Below are positions 1 through 7,567 of a stretch of 14,483 nt of DNA, in pieces (position 1 is the first letter of the stretch; every line of letters begins with the position of its first letter). Where the stretch lies: NCBI GenBank assembly GCA_044507115.1, contig JBIQJZ010000085.1, forward strand, positions 1 through 14,483. The letters are read 5' to 3'. The notes under the pieces were generated by a model. That model worked only from the letters and a program-made list of their open reading frames with translations. It was not told where the DNA came from and ran no database searches. This DNA comes from Chryseosolibacter sp044507115. Its GTDB lineage: Bacteria > Bacteroidota > Bacteroidia > Cytophagales > Cyclobacteriaceae. The translations under genes and the position numbers were made by a program.

Positions 1-40
1 CCTGTCACCAAGACAAACATAACAAATCCTCACGGTCCGA

Positions 41-1999
41 TTACCAACCACCGCCGCCGCCGCCACCGCCACCGCCGCCTGACGATCCTCCTCCACTACT
101 TCCACTCTTAGAACCCGGCGGGGTGCTACTGGAGGAAATACTTGACGACAGTGACCGTCCGAAAGAGGAAGAAAATTCCCCCAAGGACCGGGAAGTTGAT
201 ATTCCCCGATACCAGTGAAAACTATTTGTCTGGTTAGGTGCAGACAAGTGGCTTTCGAAGTGCTTAGCCCATTCGGTTTGCAGATCCAGTGCCAATGCGT
301 AGGGAAGATATTGCTCGAATAGCCTGAGGTCCATTGCGGGTGTCGTAGTCAGTGTTTGAATTCGCGGCATTTCCGCGGTGCGCAAGAAAAGGCTAAAGCT
401 TTCGATTTCATCCAGCAAACGACGGCCCGCCAACGTCGGAGCCTTCATTAGTCCAAAGAAGACGACATTGAGTGTCCACAGCAGTAAAAAAGATACGTAC
501 GCGTAGAAATTGATAATATCGAACAGCAAATACAAAACAAAAACTTCTGCAGCCAGAAAAGGTGTGACAAAAACGGACAGGACAGCGGTCATGATATACT
601 TTCTCTCTCGCACGAAATGCACGCACGCCTTGACCATGAAGAGACAAGCTGCAGTCCACCCCGAGATCCAAATCACCATAAACATGCCAGTGGCCGCCTG
701 ATTGAATGGATGAAGTAGACAACTGACCACCATCACGACCACACTCAACAAGATGCCGAACACCGCCCAACGTCGGTTTAGGCGAAACGCGAAATTGTTG
801 AGATTCTTCTCCAGGTAGTTTCTCAGGTATGTGAGCACGGCACCAAACGAAGGGTTATAGGTGTTGCTCAGCGTGATTGACGGCGCATTTGCAAATAACT
901 TACCAAGAATTGCTCTCTCGACGTCACCCGGCTTTTGATTGTCCCCTTTCACGCGCGTTAGCGTATAAGTTCCCCGATCCGTTTCCTCAATTGTCAGGTG
1001 GCCTTTCTGCGCCAACCAAACCAAGCAGGCCACCATAGCCTTATTGTCAAAGCTCATCCTTTTCACATAGCGCAATTCATGCGGAGCGAGATTTGCCGGC
1101 GGCTCAAAACGCGGAACGATCGTTTGACCTTTTGGATCCTTACCTACGAACAACCATGCTATGACATAATACGCCAGTACGATGGCAAGTCCCGCAAGCG
1201 CAGCGATCCCGGCGGGATTGTCGGTAAGAAAACGATCGACGAGTTCATCGCGAGTTGGTTCCCTGATCAGACCTTTCCTAAACGGCACGGCAATCGTCAG
1301 GCCCTCATAAGAATTCAACGGCGCCGTTGTCCGGAATGTCACCGACCTTTCTGACTCTGGCAAGACTTGGCAACTACAGCCGGCTTCACCCGAAGCACCG
1401 CTATACGCAGATAGCTTATCTCGCAGGATTTGCCCTCCTTCTGGAAGCATGACCACAGCGGAGACCGAATCTATTGCGAAGCTCCATTCCAAACCTGTTA
1501 CATTCCAGTACAGCTCATCATAGTCCGCGAAGAAACCGATCTGTCGATCGACCGAATAAGCGATGGTATAGGTGTATTCTCCCGGTGGTAGCTCGTAATT
1601 CTCTCGTCCGATATATATTCTGACCCCGTTATCAACCTCCTCAACAAAGTATTCTTCCGCGTGGCCGTCGCGCAAAACCCGCGTAACATTTAAGGGTATC
1701 ACAACTGTCTCCATGAACTTCCCTTTGTAGATAGTGGGTATTGTGCGATAAATGCCGCGCTTTATGTCGACCGACAGCGCACGCACACGTATAGTCTCGG
1801 TAACATATACCAGACCAGTAGAATCGACATCTATTTCGCTTCCATAGAAAAGAATTTTCTCCTGATCGTAAGAATCTTGAGCCAGACCGCGCAGCAGCGG
1901 AATCACCATTGCAAAAACCAGCACAAATAGTGCGAGGCGACGCGGTGGTGTGAGGCTCACAACCACAGACCGTCTAATGTTCGTCATGGCAAATGGCAT
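41..1999 (-). CDS. DUF2207 domain-containing membrane protein with poly-glycine tail
   Basis: Predicted inner-membrane protein of the DUF2207 family, about 652 residues, of unknown biochemical role. From the chosen ATG it has a signal peptide or first membrane segment (about 20-40, ending near RGLAQ) and a beta-rich extracytoplasmic domain (about 45-240). A membrane segment at about 262-286 is followed by the family-typical stretch FEPPANLAPHELRYVKRMS and a winged-helix-like block with LAQKGHLTIEE. Four hydrophobic segments (about 410-520) lead to the conserved FEQYLPYALAL block near 560. The C-terminus is Ser-rich and ends in eleven glycines and a Trp. The start is uncertain: a GTG at 2011 overlaps the LemA stop, an ATG at 1999 follows that stop by one base, and another ATG lies at 1987; I chose 1999. 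It is translationally linked to the LemA gene upstream, and LemA/DUF2207 pairs recur in bacteria. Family assignment is firm; function is unknown. Confidence 0.88.
   Translation of the reverse strand: MPFAMTNIRRSVVVSLTPPRRLALFVLVFAMVIPLLRGLAQDSYDQEKILFYGSEIDVDSTGLVYVTETIRVRALSVDIKRGIYRTIPTIYKGKFMETVVIPLNVTRVLRDGHAEEYFVEEVDNGVRIYIGRENYELPPGEYTYTIAYSVDRQIGFFADYDELYWNVTGLEWSFAIDSVSAVVMLPEGGQILRDKLSAYSGASGEAGCSCQVLPESERSVTFRTTAPLNSYEGLTIAVPFRKGLIREPTRDELVDRFLTDNPAGIAALAGLAIVLAYYVIAWLFVGKDPKGQTIVPRFEPPANLAPHELRYVKRMSFDNKAMVACLVWLAQKGHLTIEETDRGTYTLTRVKGDNQKPGDVERAILGKLFANAPSITLSNTYNPSFGAVLTYLRNYLEKNLNNFAFRLNRRWAVFGILLSVVVMVVSCLLHPFNQAATGMFMVIWISGWTAACLFMVKACVHFVRERKYIMTAVLSVFVTPFLAAEVFVLYLLFDIINFYAYVSFLLLWTLNVVFFGLMKAPTLAGRRLLDEIESFSLFLRTAEMPRIQTLTTTPAMDLRLFEQYLPYALALDLQTEWAKHFESHLSAPNQTNSFHWYRGISTSRSLGEFSSSFGRSLSSSISSSSTPPGSKSGSSGGGSSGGGGGGGGGGGW
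44..79 (-). repeat. GGC/GGT triplet repeat coding a poly-Gly tail
   Basis: Eleven consecutive glycine codons (nine GGC-type and GGT-type triplets mixed) followed by one Trp codon and the stop form the 3' end of the DUF2207 gene. On the + strand this reads as a run of gcc and acc triplets. Gly-rich tails are usual in DUF2207 and in TPM-domain proteins that partner LemA, so the repeat is part of the protein and not a separate element. Triplet runs of this kind can change length by slippage without breaking the frame. Confidence 0.85.
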
Positions 2000-2000
2000 G

Positions 2001-2561
2001 CTAAGATCCACTAAACTTCACTTCGGGAACAGAATCGCGAACAGCATCATCAATCTCAAAGAATTCGCGTTTCCCAAAGCTGAAAAGGATCGCCATAACA
2101 TTTGAGGGGAAGGTATCGATCAAGATGTTATTGTCCCGCACTGTTCCGTTATAATAACGGCGCGCCAGTTGCAAATCATGTTCGATCTTTTCGAGCTGTG
2201 TCTGCAACGAGACGAAATTCTGATTAGCCTTTAGATCGGGGTAATTCTCAACTCCCACCAGGAGCGAGCGGAGTGCCATCCCCAGTTTGCCCTCCACCTG
2301 CGATTGCTCGGCAATGGAATTGTCAGCGATGCTTCGAGCGCGCAACTCGGTGATTTCATTGAGAAGCTTTGCCTCGTGACCGGCGTAGCCCTTCACAGTG
2401 TTTACGAGATTGGGAATCAGATCGGCTCTCCTTTTCAGTTGAACATCAATCCCGCTCCATCCCTCGTCTACATGAACACGTGCTCTGACGAGTTTGTTAT
2501 AAATCGATACGGAAAAAATAAAGACAAGAACAAGAAACGCGATTGCGAGAAAAATTTCCAT
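2001..2561 (-). CDS. lemA: LemA family protein
   Basis: Membrane-anchored LemA family protein of 186 residues, the usual size for the family. One N-terminal membrane helix (about 2-20) is followed by an all-helical domain. Recognisable LemA features are YNKLVRARVHVDEGWSGIDV near 21-40, the RRADLIPNLVNTVKGYA block (about 44-60), the ENYPDLKANQNF motif (about 105-116), the RRYYNGTVRDNN motif (about 134-145), and a C-terminal PEVKF. The open frame extends upstream to a TTG at 2600, but those extra 13 residues are polar and precede the natural signal-anchor, so the ATG at 2561 is preferred; no clear Shine-Dalgarno is visible. The stop is one base from the ATG of the DUF2207 gene, so the two are probably co-translated. 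The molecular role of LemA is not established. A co-occurring DUF2207 or TPM protein is typical, which suggests a joint envelope function. Confidence 0.93.
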   Translation of the reverse strand: MEIFLAIAFLVLVFIFSVSIYNKLVRARVHVDEGWSGIDVQLKRRADLIPNLVNTVKGYAGHEAKLLNEITELRARSIADNSIAEQSQVEGKLGMALRSLLVGVENYPDLKANQNFVSLQTQLEKIEHDLQLARRYYNGTVRDNNILIDTFPSNVMAILFSFGKREFFEIDDAVRDSVPEVKFSGS

Positions 2562-2587
2562 AGCCGAAGAGTTTGGCGAACAATGAC

Positions 2588-2619
2588 CTAATATAGCCAA
2601 AGTGCGGCAAATTCTTCAA
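2588..2619 (-). promoter_or_regulatory. Possible Bacteroidota-type promoter for the lemA operon
   Basis: On the minus strand the sequence TATATTAG (2595-2588) matches five of the six fixed positions of the Bacteroidota -7 consensus TAnnTTTG. A TTG (2619-2617) lies 21 bases upstream, within the range for the -33 element. It sits 27 bases before the lemA ATG and after the stop of the lipoprotein gene. Motifs this short occur by chance, and read-through from the upstream gene is equally possible. Confidence 0.28.
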
Positions 2620-2641
2620 TACGGAAGACAAAAGCGCCCGC

Positions 2642-4879
2642 TTATTTGAATATATCACGAAGTCTCTTCTCGGTCATGACACCCGTGTGCTCTTGTCTTA
2701 GTCTCGCCACTTCCTTAACGCTAATACCCTTCGGCGAAAACTGCGGCGTAAGAAAAAAAGCATTGCGCAGATACTCAATTATGTCAACAATCTGTTCGTC
2801 GGTGAGATTATTCTCAAAACCAGGCATTGAAGCGGTCAAGTCATACCGCTTGCCGTTAACGTGTATCGGGCCTTCCAGTCCTTTTAATATGATCAGTGCC
2901 AACTGCTCAACCGGACCAGTGACAAACTCCGAATCCTTCAACGGAGGCGCAAGGTTGGTAATGCCATCTCCTCCAAAGCCATGGCACGAAGCACATAGTG
3001 TGCGGAACATCGTATAACCTACCTTCCTTCCGTCCTGGGGAGGTCCCAACTGTACGAATATTGGATTTTTGTTTTCCGATTGCCTATTGTGAAGAGTCTT
3101 TGTCAGCATCTCCCGCAAAACAGCGTTGTCAGTCGCACCCGCAACAGAGGATAAATCACCAACCCCGTTCAGGCTGCTCACAACGGCTTCCTGGTAAATC
3201 ACGTGATCGGGGTACCTCGCAGATATCTTCAAGAGAATTGGGATGAACGACTCGGGTGAACGACTTGTCCACTTCTCTAACGACAACGCTACATACAGAT
3301 CAGTAACCGAATCTGCCAATGCCAGGAGTTCCTCCGACTGCGCTTGCATTTCCTCTACATTTCCGGTAGCAGCAAACTGATCCAGCAGAACAAGCGCATG
3401 TGCTCGAATCAATGGAGTTCCTCCAGGGATTACACCGCGAAGAAATTCGACAGACAAGGAATTCAGTCCGTTCAGTGTATGCAGAGCGTGCAAGACCGCG
3501 ATTTCGTTTTGGGTATTCATCGCGAGCTCCCGGAGCTCCGGCACAGCGGCGCCATCTCCGCGATGTATCAATAACTGTTGTGCACGATCCCGTACCCAAC
3601 CATTGTTAGATGACAACAGCCTAACCAGTTCTCGACTCGTGGCACCTTCGATCTCGGGAATCGCGGGCACAGGTTTGCCTTCGTAAACAACCCGCAGTAT
3701 TCTTCCCATCCCCATAATCGTATCAAGCTTCTTTTGAACGATATTCTCTTCATAGTACGGAGTAATATCGGCGCGGTGTTGGAGAATGCCGCGGTGCATA
3801 TCTGCGATGTATAAGGCCCCATCCGGTCCGCCGACGATCCGCACAGGTCGAAACGCCTCGTCGGTAGAAGCGATAAACTCTCCACCCTCATATACTCGCT
3901 CGGCGGTGGTACGGGTTTCGGAAAAAAGAAGTCTATTCCGCTTGATAAGGTTCGCAGATGGCTCACATACAAAGGCATTCTCTTCGAAATCCGGCGGAAA
4001 GTAGCCGCCCCTGTAAACCAGGGGACTGCACGCCGCAGTAAAGTTGACAAGCTTCCCTTCCTCATCGAGGATGCCCGCATCATACCCCCTGTTGACCGTC
4101 GTCGGATGCAGCGGAAATACGCGCTGATCTTTTGTCAATATCCGATTAACCGACTCGCGTGGTGTATAATATGGGTTCCTGATAGCTACATTTGGCAAGA
4201 CAAGATCACCGATGAGTTGCGTTGTATTATTGTTGTAATACAAGCGGCCAATGTTGTCATTGGTGATACCCCATTGGCCACGATAAGTCGTAGGTTCCTT
4301 CAGCCACTGCCCTCCTTTGCGCTGGTACCGGAAATTTCCGTTCGAACTATAGATCCAGTTGTCAATATTCATCAGGAGGCCGTTGGGCATATGCTCAACA
4401 TTTCCCACGGGCGCGTACAGCGAATCGACAAGAGTACGCGCTCCCGGCTTATCACCGTTAATGTCGACAAACCATAAATTCGGGGGTTCTGCATAAAGCA
4501 AACCTCCATATACAAGCGCTATAGCCCGCGGCAGTACGAGGGAGTCAAGAAACACTTTCACGTGATCCGCGACTCCGTCGCCATCGAGGTCTTCGAGTAT
4601 TTTGATTTTGCCGTTGGGCTCATCCTCACCCGTCCCGTCAACGTTGGGCATGAAGCCCGGCATCTCCAACACCCATACACGCCCCCTGTTGTCAAAGTCA
4701 AATGAGACAGGAGCGTTTACAAGCGGCTCCGAAGCAACAAGCTCCAGTCTGACACCAGGTGCAGTGCGGTAGTTCTCAAACGAAACCTGAGTTTCCGGGA
4801 AGTCCGTTTTGCAACCGCCTGATAACACTCCAACGGCAGTCAGCAGAAACAAAGATCGTATTCCTGTTCTTGTACTCAT
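2642..4879 (-). CDS. Propeller/HEAT/cytochrome c lipoprotein (membrane-bound dehydrogenase-like, Piru_Ver type)
   Basis: Secreted protein of 745 residues in three parts. The N-terminus is a lipoprotein-like signal ending at Cys23 (LSGGCK; not a textbook lipobox because Ser, not Leu, is at -3). Residues about 35-400 resemble the beta-propeller of the putative membrane-bound dehydrogenase family (TIGR02604 type), with DFDNRGRVWVLEMPGF, an EF-hand-like Asp loop (DLDGDGVADHV, 97-107) and GGPDGALYIADMHRG (350-364). Residues about 410-595 look like helical HEAT-type repeats. Residues about 615-710 are a class I cytochrome c with heme motif CASCH (629-633) and a likely axial Met685 in SMPGF. It probably oxidises a sugar- or alcohol-like substrate in the periplasm and passes electrons to its own heme; substrate and any cofactor are unknown. 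The ATG lies 165 bases from the divergent ATPase start. Confidence 0.87.
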   Translation of the reverse strand: MSTRTGIRSLFLLTAVGVLSGGCKTDFPETQVSFENYRTAPGVRLELVASEPLVNAPVSFDFDNRGRVWVLEMPGFMPNVDGTGEDEPNGKIKILEDLDGDGVADHVKVFLDSLVLPRAIALVYGGLLYAEPPNLWFVDINGDKPGARTLVDSLYAPVGNVEHMPNGLLMNIDNWIYSSNGNFRYQRKGGQWLKEPTTYRGQWGITNDNIGRLYYNNNTTQLIGDLVLPNVAIRNPYYTPRESVNRILTKDQRVFPLHPTTVNRGYDAGILDEEGKLVNFTAACSPLVYRGGYFPPDFEENAFVCEPSANLIKRNRLLFSETRTTAERVYEGGEFIASTDEAFRPVRIVGGPDGALYIADMHRGILQHRADITPYYEENIVQKKLDTIMGMGRILRVVYEGKPVPAIPEIEGATSRELVRLLSSNNGWVRDRAQQLLIHRGDGAAVPELRELAMNTQNEIAVLHALHTLNGLNSLSVEFLRGVIPGGTPLIRAHALVLLDQFAATGNVEEMQAQSEELLALADSVTDLYVALSLEKWTSRSPESFIPILLKISARYPDHVIYQEAVVSSLNGVGDLSSVAGATDNAVLREMLTKTLHNRQSENKNPIFVQLGPPQDGRKVGYTMFRTLCASCHGFGGDGITNLAPPLKDSEFVTGPVEQLALIILKGLEGPIHVNGKRYDLTASMPGFENNLTDEQIVDIIEYLRNAFFLTPQFSPKGISVKEVARLRQEHTGVMTEKRLRDIFK

Positions 4880-4914
4880 GTGATCAGTCTTGATACTCCA
4901 CGTTTAAAGGGGGC

Positions 4915-4946
4915 TCAAGCTATACGTCAGAAACGAAAAAATCAAA
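4915..4946 (-). promoter_or_regulatory. Possible promoter for the cytochrome c lipoprotein gene
   Basis: On the minus strand TTTG (4946-4943) is followed after 20 bases by TAGCTTGA (4922-4915), which keeps four of the six fixed positions of TAnnTTTG. The element would place transcription start about 30 bases before the ATG at 4879. The spacing is right for a Bacteroidota promoter but the -7 match is imperfect. Confidence 0.25.
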
Positions 4947-5016
4947 TCAACTTTCGAAAGCTCGTCGTTAGCTTGTGATCTCTTATCCGGCTTGTTAGCC
5001 TTTCCAAAAATAGATG

Positions 5017-5028
5017 ATGATTAATCAT
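5017..5028. promoter_or_regulatory. Perfect 12-base palindrome ATGATTAATCAT, candidate operator
   Basis: ATGATTAATCAT equals its own reverse complement and lies in the divergent region between the lipoprotein gene and the P-type ATPase, ending 16 bases before the ATPase GTG. A dimeric regulator could bind here and control the ATPase. No regulator gene is next to it, and AT-rich palindromes of this length can occur by chance. Confidence 0.3.
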
Positions 5029-5044
5029 TTCGTATCTTTCTCCG

Positions 5045-7546
5045 GTGAGATTTGATCGCACAAACATACCCGCACCCGGTTTGACATCTCAGGAGGTCCT
5101 TGAGTCCCGTGCCGCCTTTGGTGCAAATAAAGTAGACCCGCCGAAAGAGCGAAAATGGCTGAATGCCATTCGGGGTGCGTTGAGAGAACCCATGCTCGTT
5201 CTTCTCGCCATTGCTTCGACCCTGTACTTTATGCACGGCGATATTGCCGAAGGCGTCTTTTTGTTTTGTGCCATTGTCCTGGTGTATTCAATTTCTCATT
5301 ACCAGGAGCAGCGCAGCAAGTCAGCACTTGACGCACTGAACAAACTCACGGAACCAACGTGCAAAGCTTTCCGAGACAATGAAATGACAGAAGTAAACCG
5401 GGAAGACCTGGTAGTCAACGACATTATTGTCATCGAAGAGGGCATGCTGATTCCGGCAGACTGTGTCGTAATCCAGTCGAATGACTTTTCGGTCAACGAG
5501 GCCAATCTTACCGGGGAGTCGCTGCCGGTGGAGAAAGACGCCAACACAGATGACAATCTTGTCTATCAGGGAACATTGGTGCTATCCGGGCTTGCTGTAT
5601 GCAGAGTTGTAGCAGTCGGAGTTGCAACCAAACTTGGCGAAGTCGAGAAAAGCGTATCCTCGTTGTCGAAAGGAAAGTCGCCACTTGAAAAGCAAATCAA
5701 CAATTTTGTTAAAAAGATGGCTGCCGTCGGCATTGCTGTCTTCCTGATAATACTTGCCGTTAACCTTTATACCACAGAGTCATTCGTCGAGAGCCTGTTG
5801 AACTCGCTGACATTGGCCATGAGTATTCTTCCCGAGGAAATCCCTGTGGCTTTTGCGACGTTCATGGCCCTAGGAGCATGGAGATTGATGCGGTCCGGGA
5901 TAATCGTAAAGGAAACGAAGACCGTGGAAACGCTGGGCAGCGCAACCGTAATCTGTGTTGACAAGACCGGCACCATTACAAAAAACGAAATGCGGTTAAC
6001 ACAGATATATGTGTTTCACAAGGATGACATTTTTGACAGCTCCGATATCGCGACAGAATCAGTGATAACGACGGCGATGTGGGCGAGTGAACCTATCCCC
6101 TTTGACCCGATGGAGAAAGCGATCCATGAATGCTATGCCGCGCTTTCTCGGGTGGATGAACGTCCTCACTACAACCTCGTCAAAGAATATCCGTTGAGTG
6201 GGAAACCCCCGCTCATGACACACGTGCTTGAGAATCGCGATGGGCACAGGATTATTGCGATCAAGGGGGCACCGGAAGCCGTTTTGCGTCAGTCTACCCT
6301 TTCCCCTCCGGAGCAACAAAAAGTGAACCTGGCGCTCGACAAACTCACCGCAAGCGGGTATCGCGTCCTTGGCGTTGGGACCTCCTCCCATTCGCTGCCC
6401 TATCCAGTCGACCAGTCAACATTCAAGATCGACTTTGAAGGACTAGTGGCGTTCTTCGATCCTCCTAAAGAAAATATCCCCAATGTCATCAATGACTTTC
6501 ATCGGGCAGGCATCAAAGTGAAGATCGTCACAGGCGACAACGCCAAGACAACCGGAACCATCGCCAGGCAGATTGGTCTCGAAGGCGCTGACACACCAGT
6601 CGCGGGTGACGATGTAATGAAGGCCGATGAGGCGGATCTCGCAGGCTTTGTTCAGCGACGCAACATCTTCACACGAATGTTTCCCGAAGCAAAACTGCGC
6701 GTGATCGAGGCACTGAAAAAGCAAGGTGAGATTACCGCCATGACTGGTGACGGAGTTAATGACGCGCCCGCCCTTAAGTCGGCGAACATCGGGATAGCGA
6801 TGGGCCACAAAGGATCGGAGATCGCAAAACAGGCCGCGGCCATGATTCTGGTGGACGACGATTTGGAAAAAATGGTACAGGCTGTCGCGTCTGGCCGTCG
6901 AATCTACGGGAACCTTAAGAAGGCCATACAATACATTATCTCCATTCACATCCCGATTATTCTCATAGTCTTTCTTCCCCTCGTGCTGGGGTGGGTCTAT
7001 CCCACAATATTCTCACCAGTACACGTCATTTTTCTTGAGTTGATTATGGGACCGACCTGTTCAATCGTATATGAGAATGAGCCTGGCGAGGAAAATGCAA
7101 TGGATCAGCCCCCGCGAGTTTTCACGACGTCCTTATTCAATCGGCATGAGATGTTGCGAAGTGTAACCCAGGGGCTGGCGATCACGGCCGGACTGATCGG
7201 GATCTATTGGTACGCGGCATCGACCTCTTCAGTTGACATTACCACCGCTCTCGTCTTTATCTCCCTTATTTCAGCTAACATCTGTCTCACGCTGGTCAAC
7301 CGAAGCTACTACTACTCGGTCTTCACGACACTGCGATACCGCAACAACCTTATTCCACTAATAATTACTGTGACCATCGTGCTGGTCGGATTGTTGTTCT
7401 ACATCCCCGCGTTCAGGAGATTTTTCGAATTTGGAATTCCAAATGCGACACAGGCAGCGATAGCTATTGGAGCTGGCCTGATTTCGGTCCTGTGGTTTGA
7501 AATATATAAATGGATTCGCCGGATAGCGCAACAGAGAAAAACGTAA
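5045..7546 (+). CDS. HAD-type cation-transporting P-type ATPase, P2-like, ion unknown
   Basis: Full-length P-type ATPase of 833 residues. Seen in order: an N-terminal cation-ATPase domain (about 10-50), M1/M2 (about 50-85), the actuator motif TGES (156-159), M3/M4 with PEEIP (263-267), the phosphorylation motif DKTGT (Asp306), a short nucleotide-binding domain with KGAPE (407-411), DPPK (472-475), TGDN (496-499), the hinge TGDGVND (567-573), and M5-M10. There is no N-terminal CxxC metal-binding domain, which argues against a copper or zinc P1B pump. The overall plan resembles Ca2+-type P2 ATPases, but M6 reads ELIMGPTCSIVYENEP and lacks the NxxTD ion-site motif of SERCA-type pumps, so the ion cannot be inferred from it. 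The start is GTG; no ATG occurs before residue 50 and an in-frame stop at 5018-5020 blocks extension. The gene stands alone, divergent from the lipoprotein gene. Confidence 0.93.
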   Translation: MRFDRTNIPAPGLTSQEVLESRAAFGANKVDPPKERKWLNAIRGALREPMLVLLAIASTLYFMHGDIAEGVFLFCAIVLVYSISHYQEQRSKSALDALNKLTEPTCKAFRDNEMTEVNREDLVVNDIIVIEEGMLIPADCVVIQSNDFSVNEANLTGESLPVEKDANTDDNLVYQGTLVLSGLAVCRVVAVGVATKLGEVEKSVSSLSKGKSPLEKQINNFVKKMAAVGIAVFLIILAVNLYTTESFVESLLNSLTLAMSILPEEIPVAFATFMALGAWRLMRSGIIVKETKTVETLGSATVICVDKTGTITKNEMRLTQIYVFHKDDIFDSSDIATESVITTAMWASEPIPFDPMEKAIHECYAALSRVDERPHYNLVKEYPLSGKPPLMTHVLENRDGHRIIAIKGAPEAVLRQSTLSPPEQQKVNLALDKLTASGYRVLGVGTSSHSLPYPVDQSTFKIDFEGLVAFFDPPKENIPNVINDFHRAGIKVKIVTGDNAKTTGTIARQIGLEGADTPVAGDDVMKADEADLAGFVQRRNIFTRMFPEAKLRVIEALKKQGEITAMTGDGVNDAPALKSANIGIAMGHKGSEIAKQAAAMILVDDDLEKMVQAVASGRRIYGNLKKAIQYIISIHIPIILIVFLPLVLGWVYPTIFSPVHVIFLELIMGPTCSIVYENEPGEENAMDQPPRVFTTSLFNRHEMLRSVTQGLAITAGLIGIYWYAASTSSVDITTALVFISLISANICLTLVNRSYYYSVFTTLRYRNNLIPLIITVTIVLVGLLFYIPAFRRFFEFGIPNATQAAIAIGAGLISVLWFEIYKWIRRIAQQRKT

Positions 7547-7555
7547 GCCACGTTT
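7539..7555 (-). terminator. Weak hairpin plus T-run at the end of the permease gene
   Basis: Read on the minus strand, AAACGT and ACGTTT form a six-base stem around a five-base loop, immediately followed by further T residues (TTTCTCTG). It lies just past the permease stop and overlaps the stop of the convergent ATPase gene. The stem is AT-rich and short, so termination would be inefficient. There is no T-run after it on the plus strand. Confidence 0.3.
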
Positions 7556-7567
7556 CGTCCAGTAGCC

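Noticed and set aside
2562..2600. LemA start at the TTG at 2600
   Set aside because: It puts 13 polar residues before a normal signal-anchor and overlaps the best promoter candidate; the ATG at 2561 gives the usual family length.
2625..2641. AAGC/GCTT stem with T residues after the lipoprotein gene stop as a terminator
   Set aside because: Only four base pairs; too weak to call.
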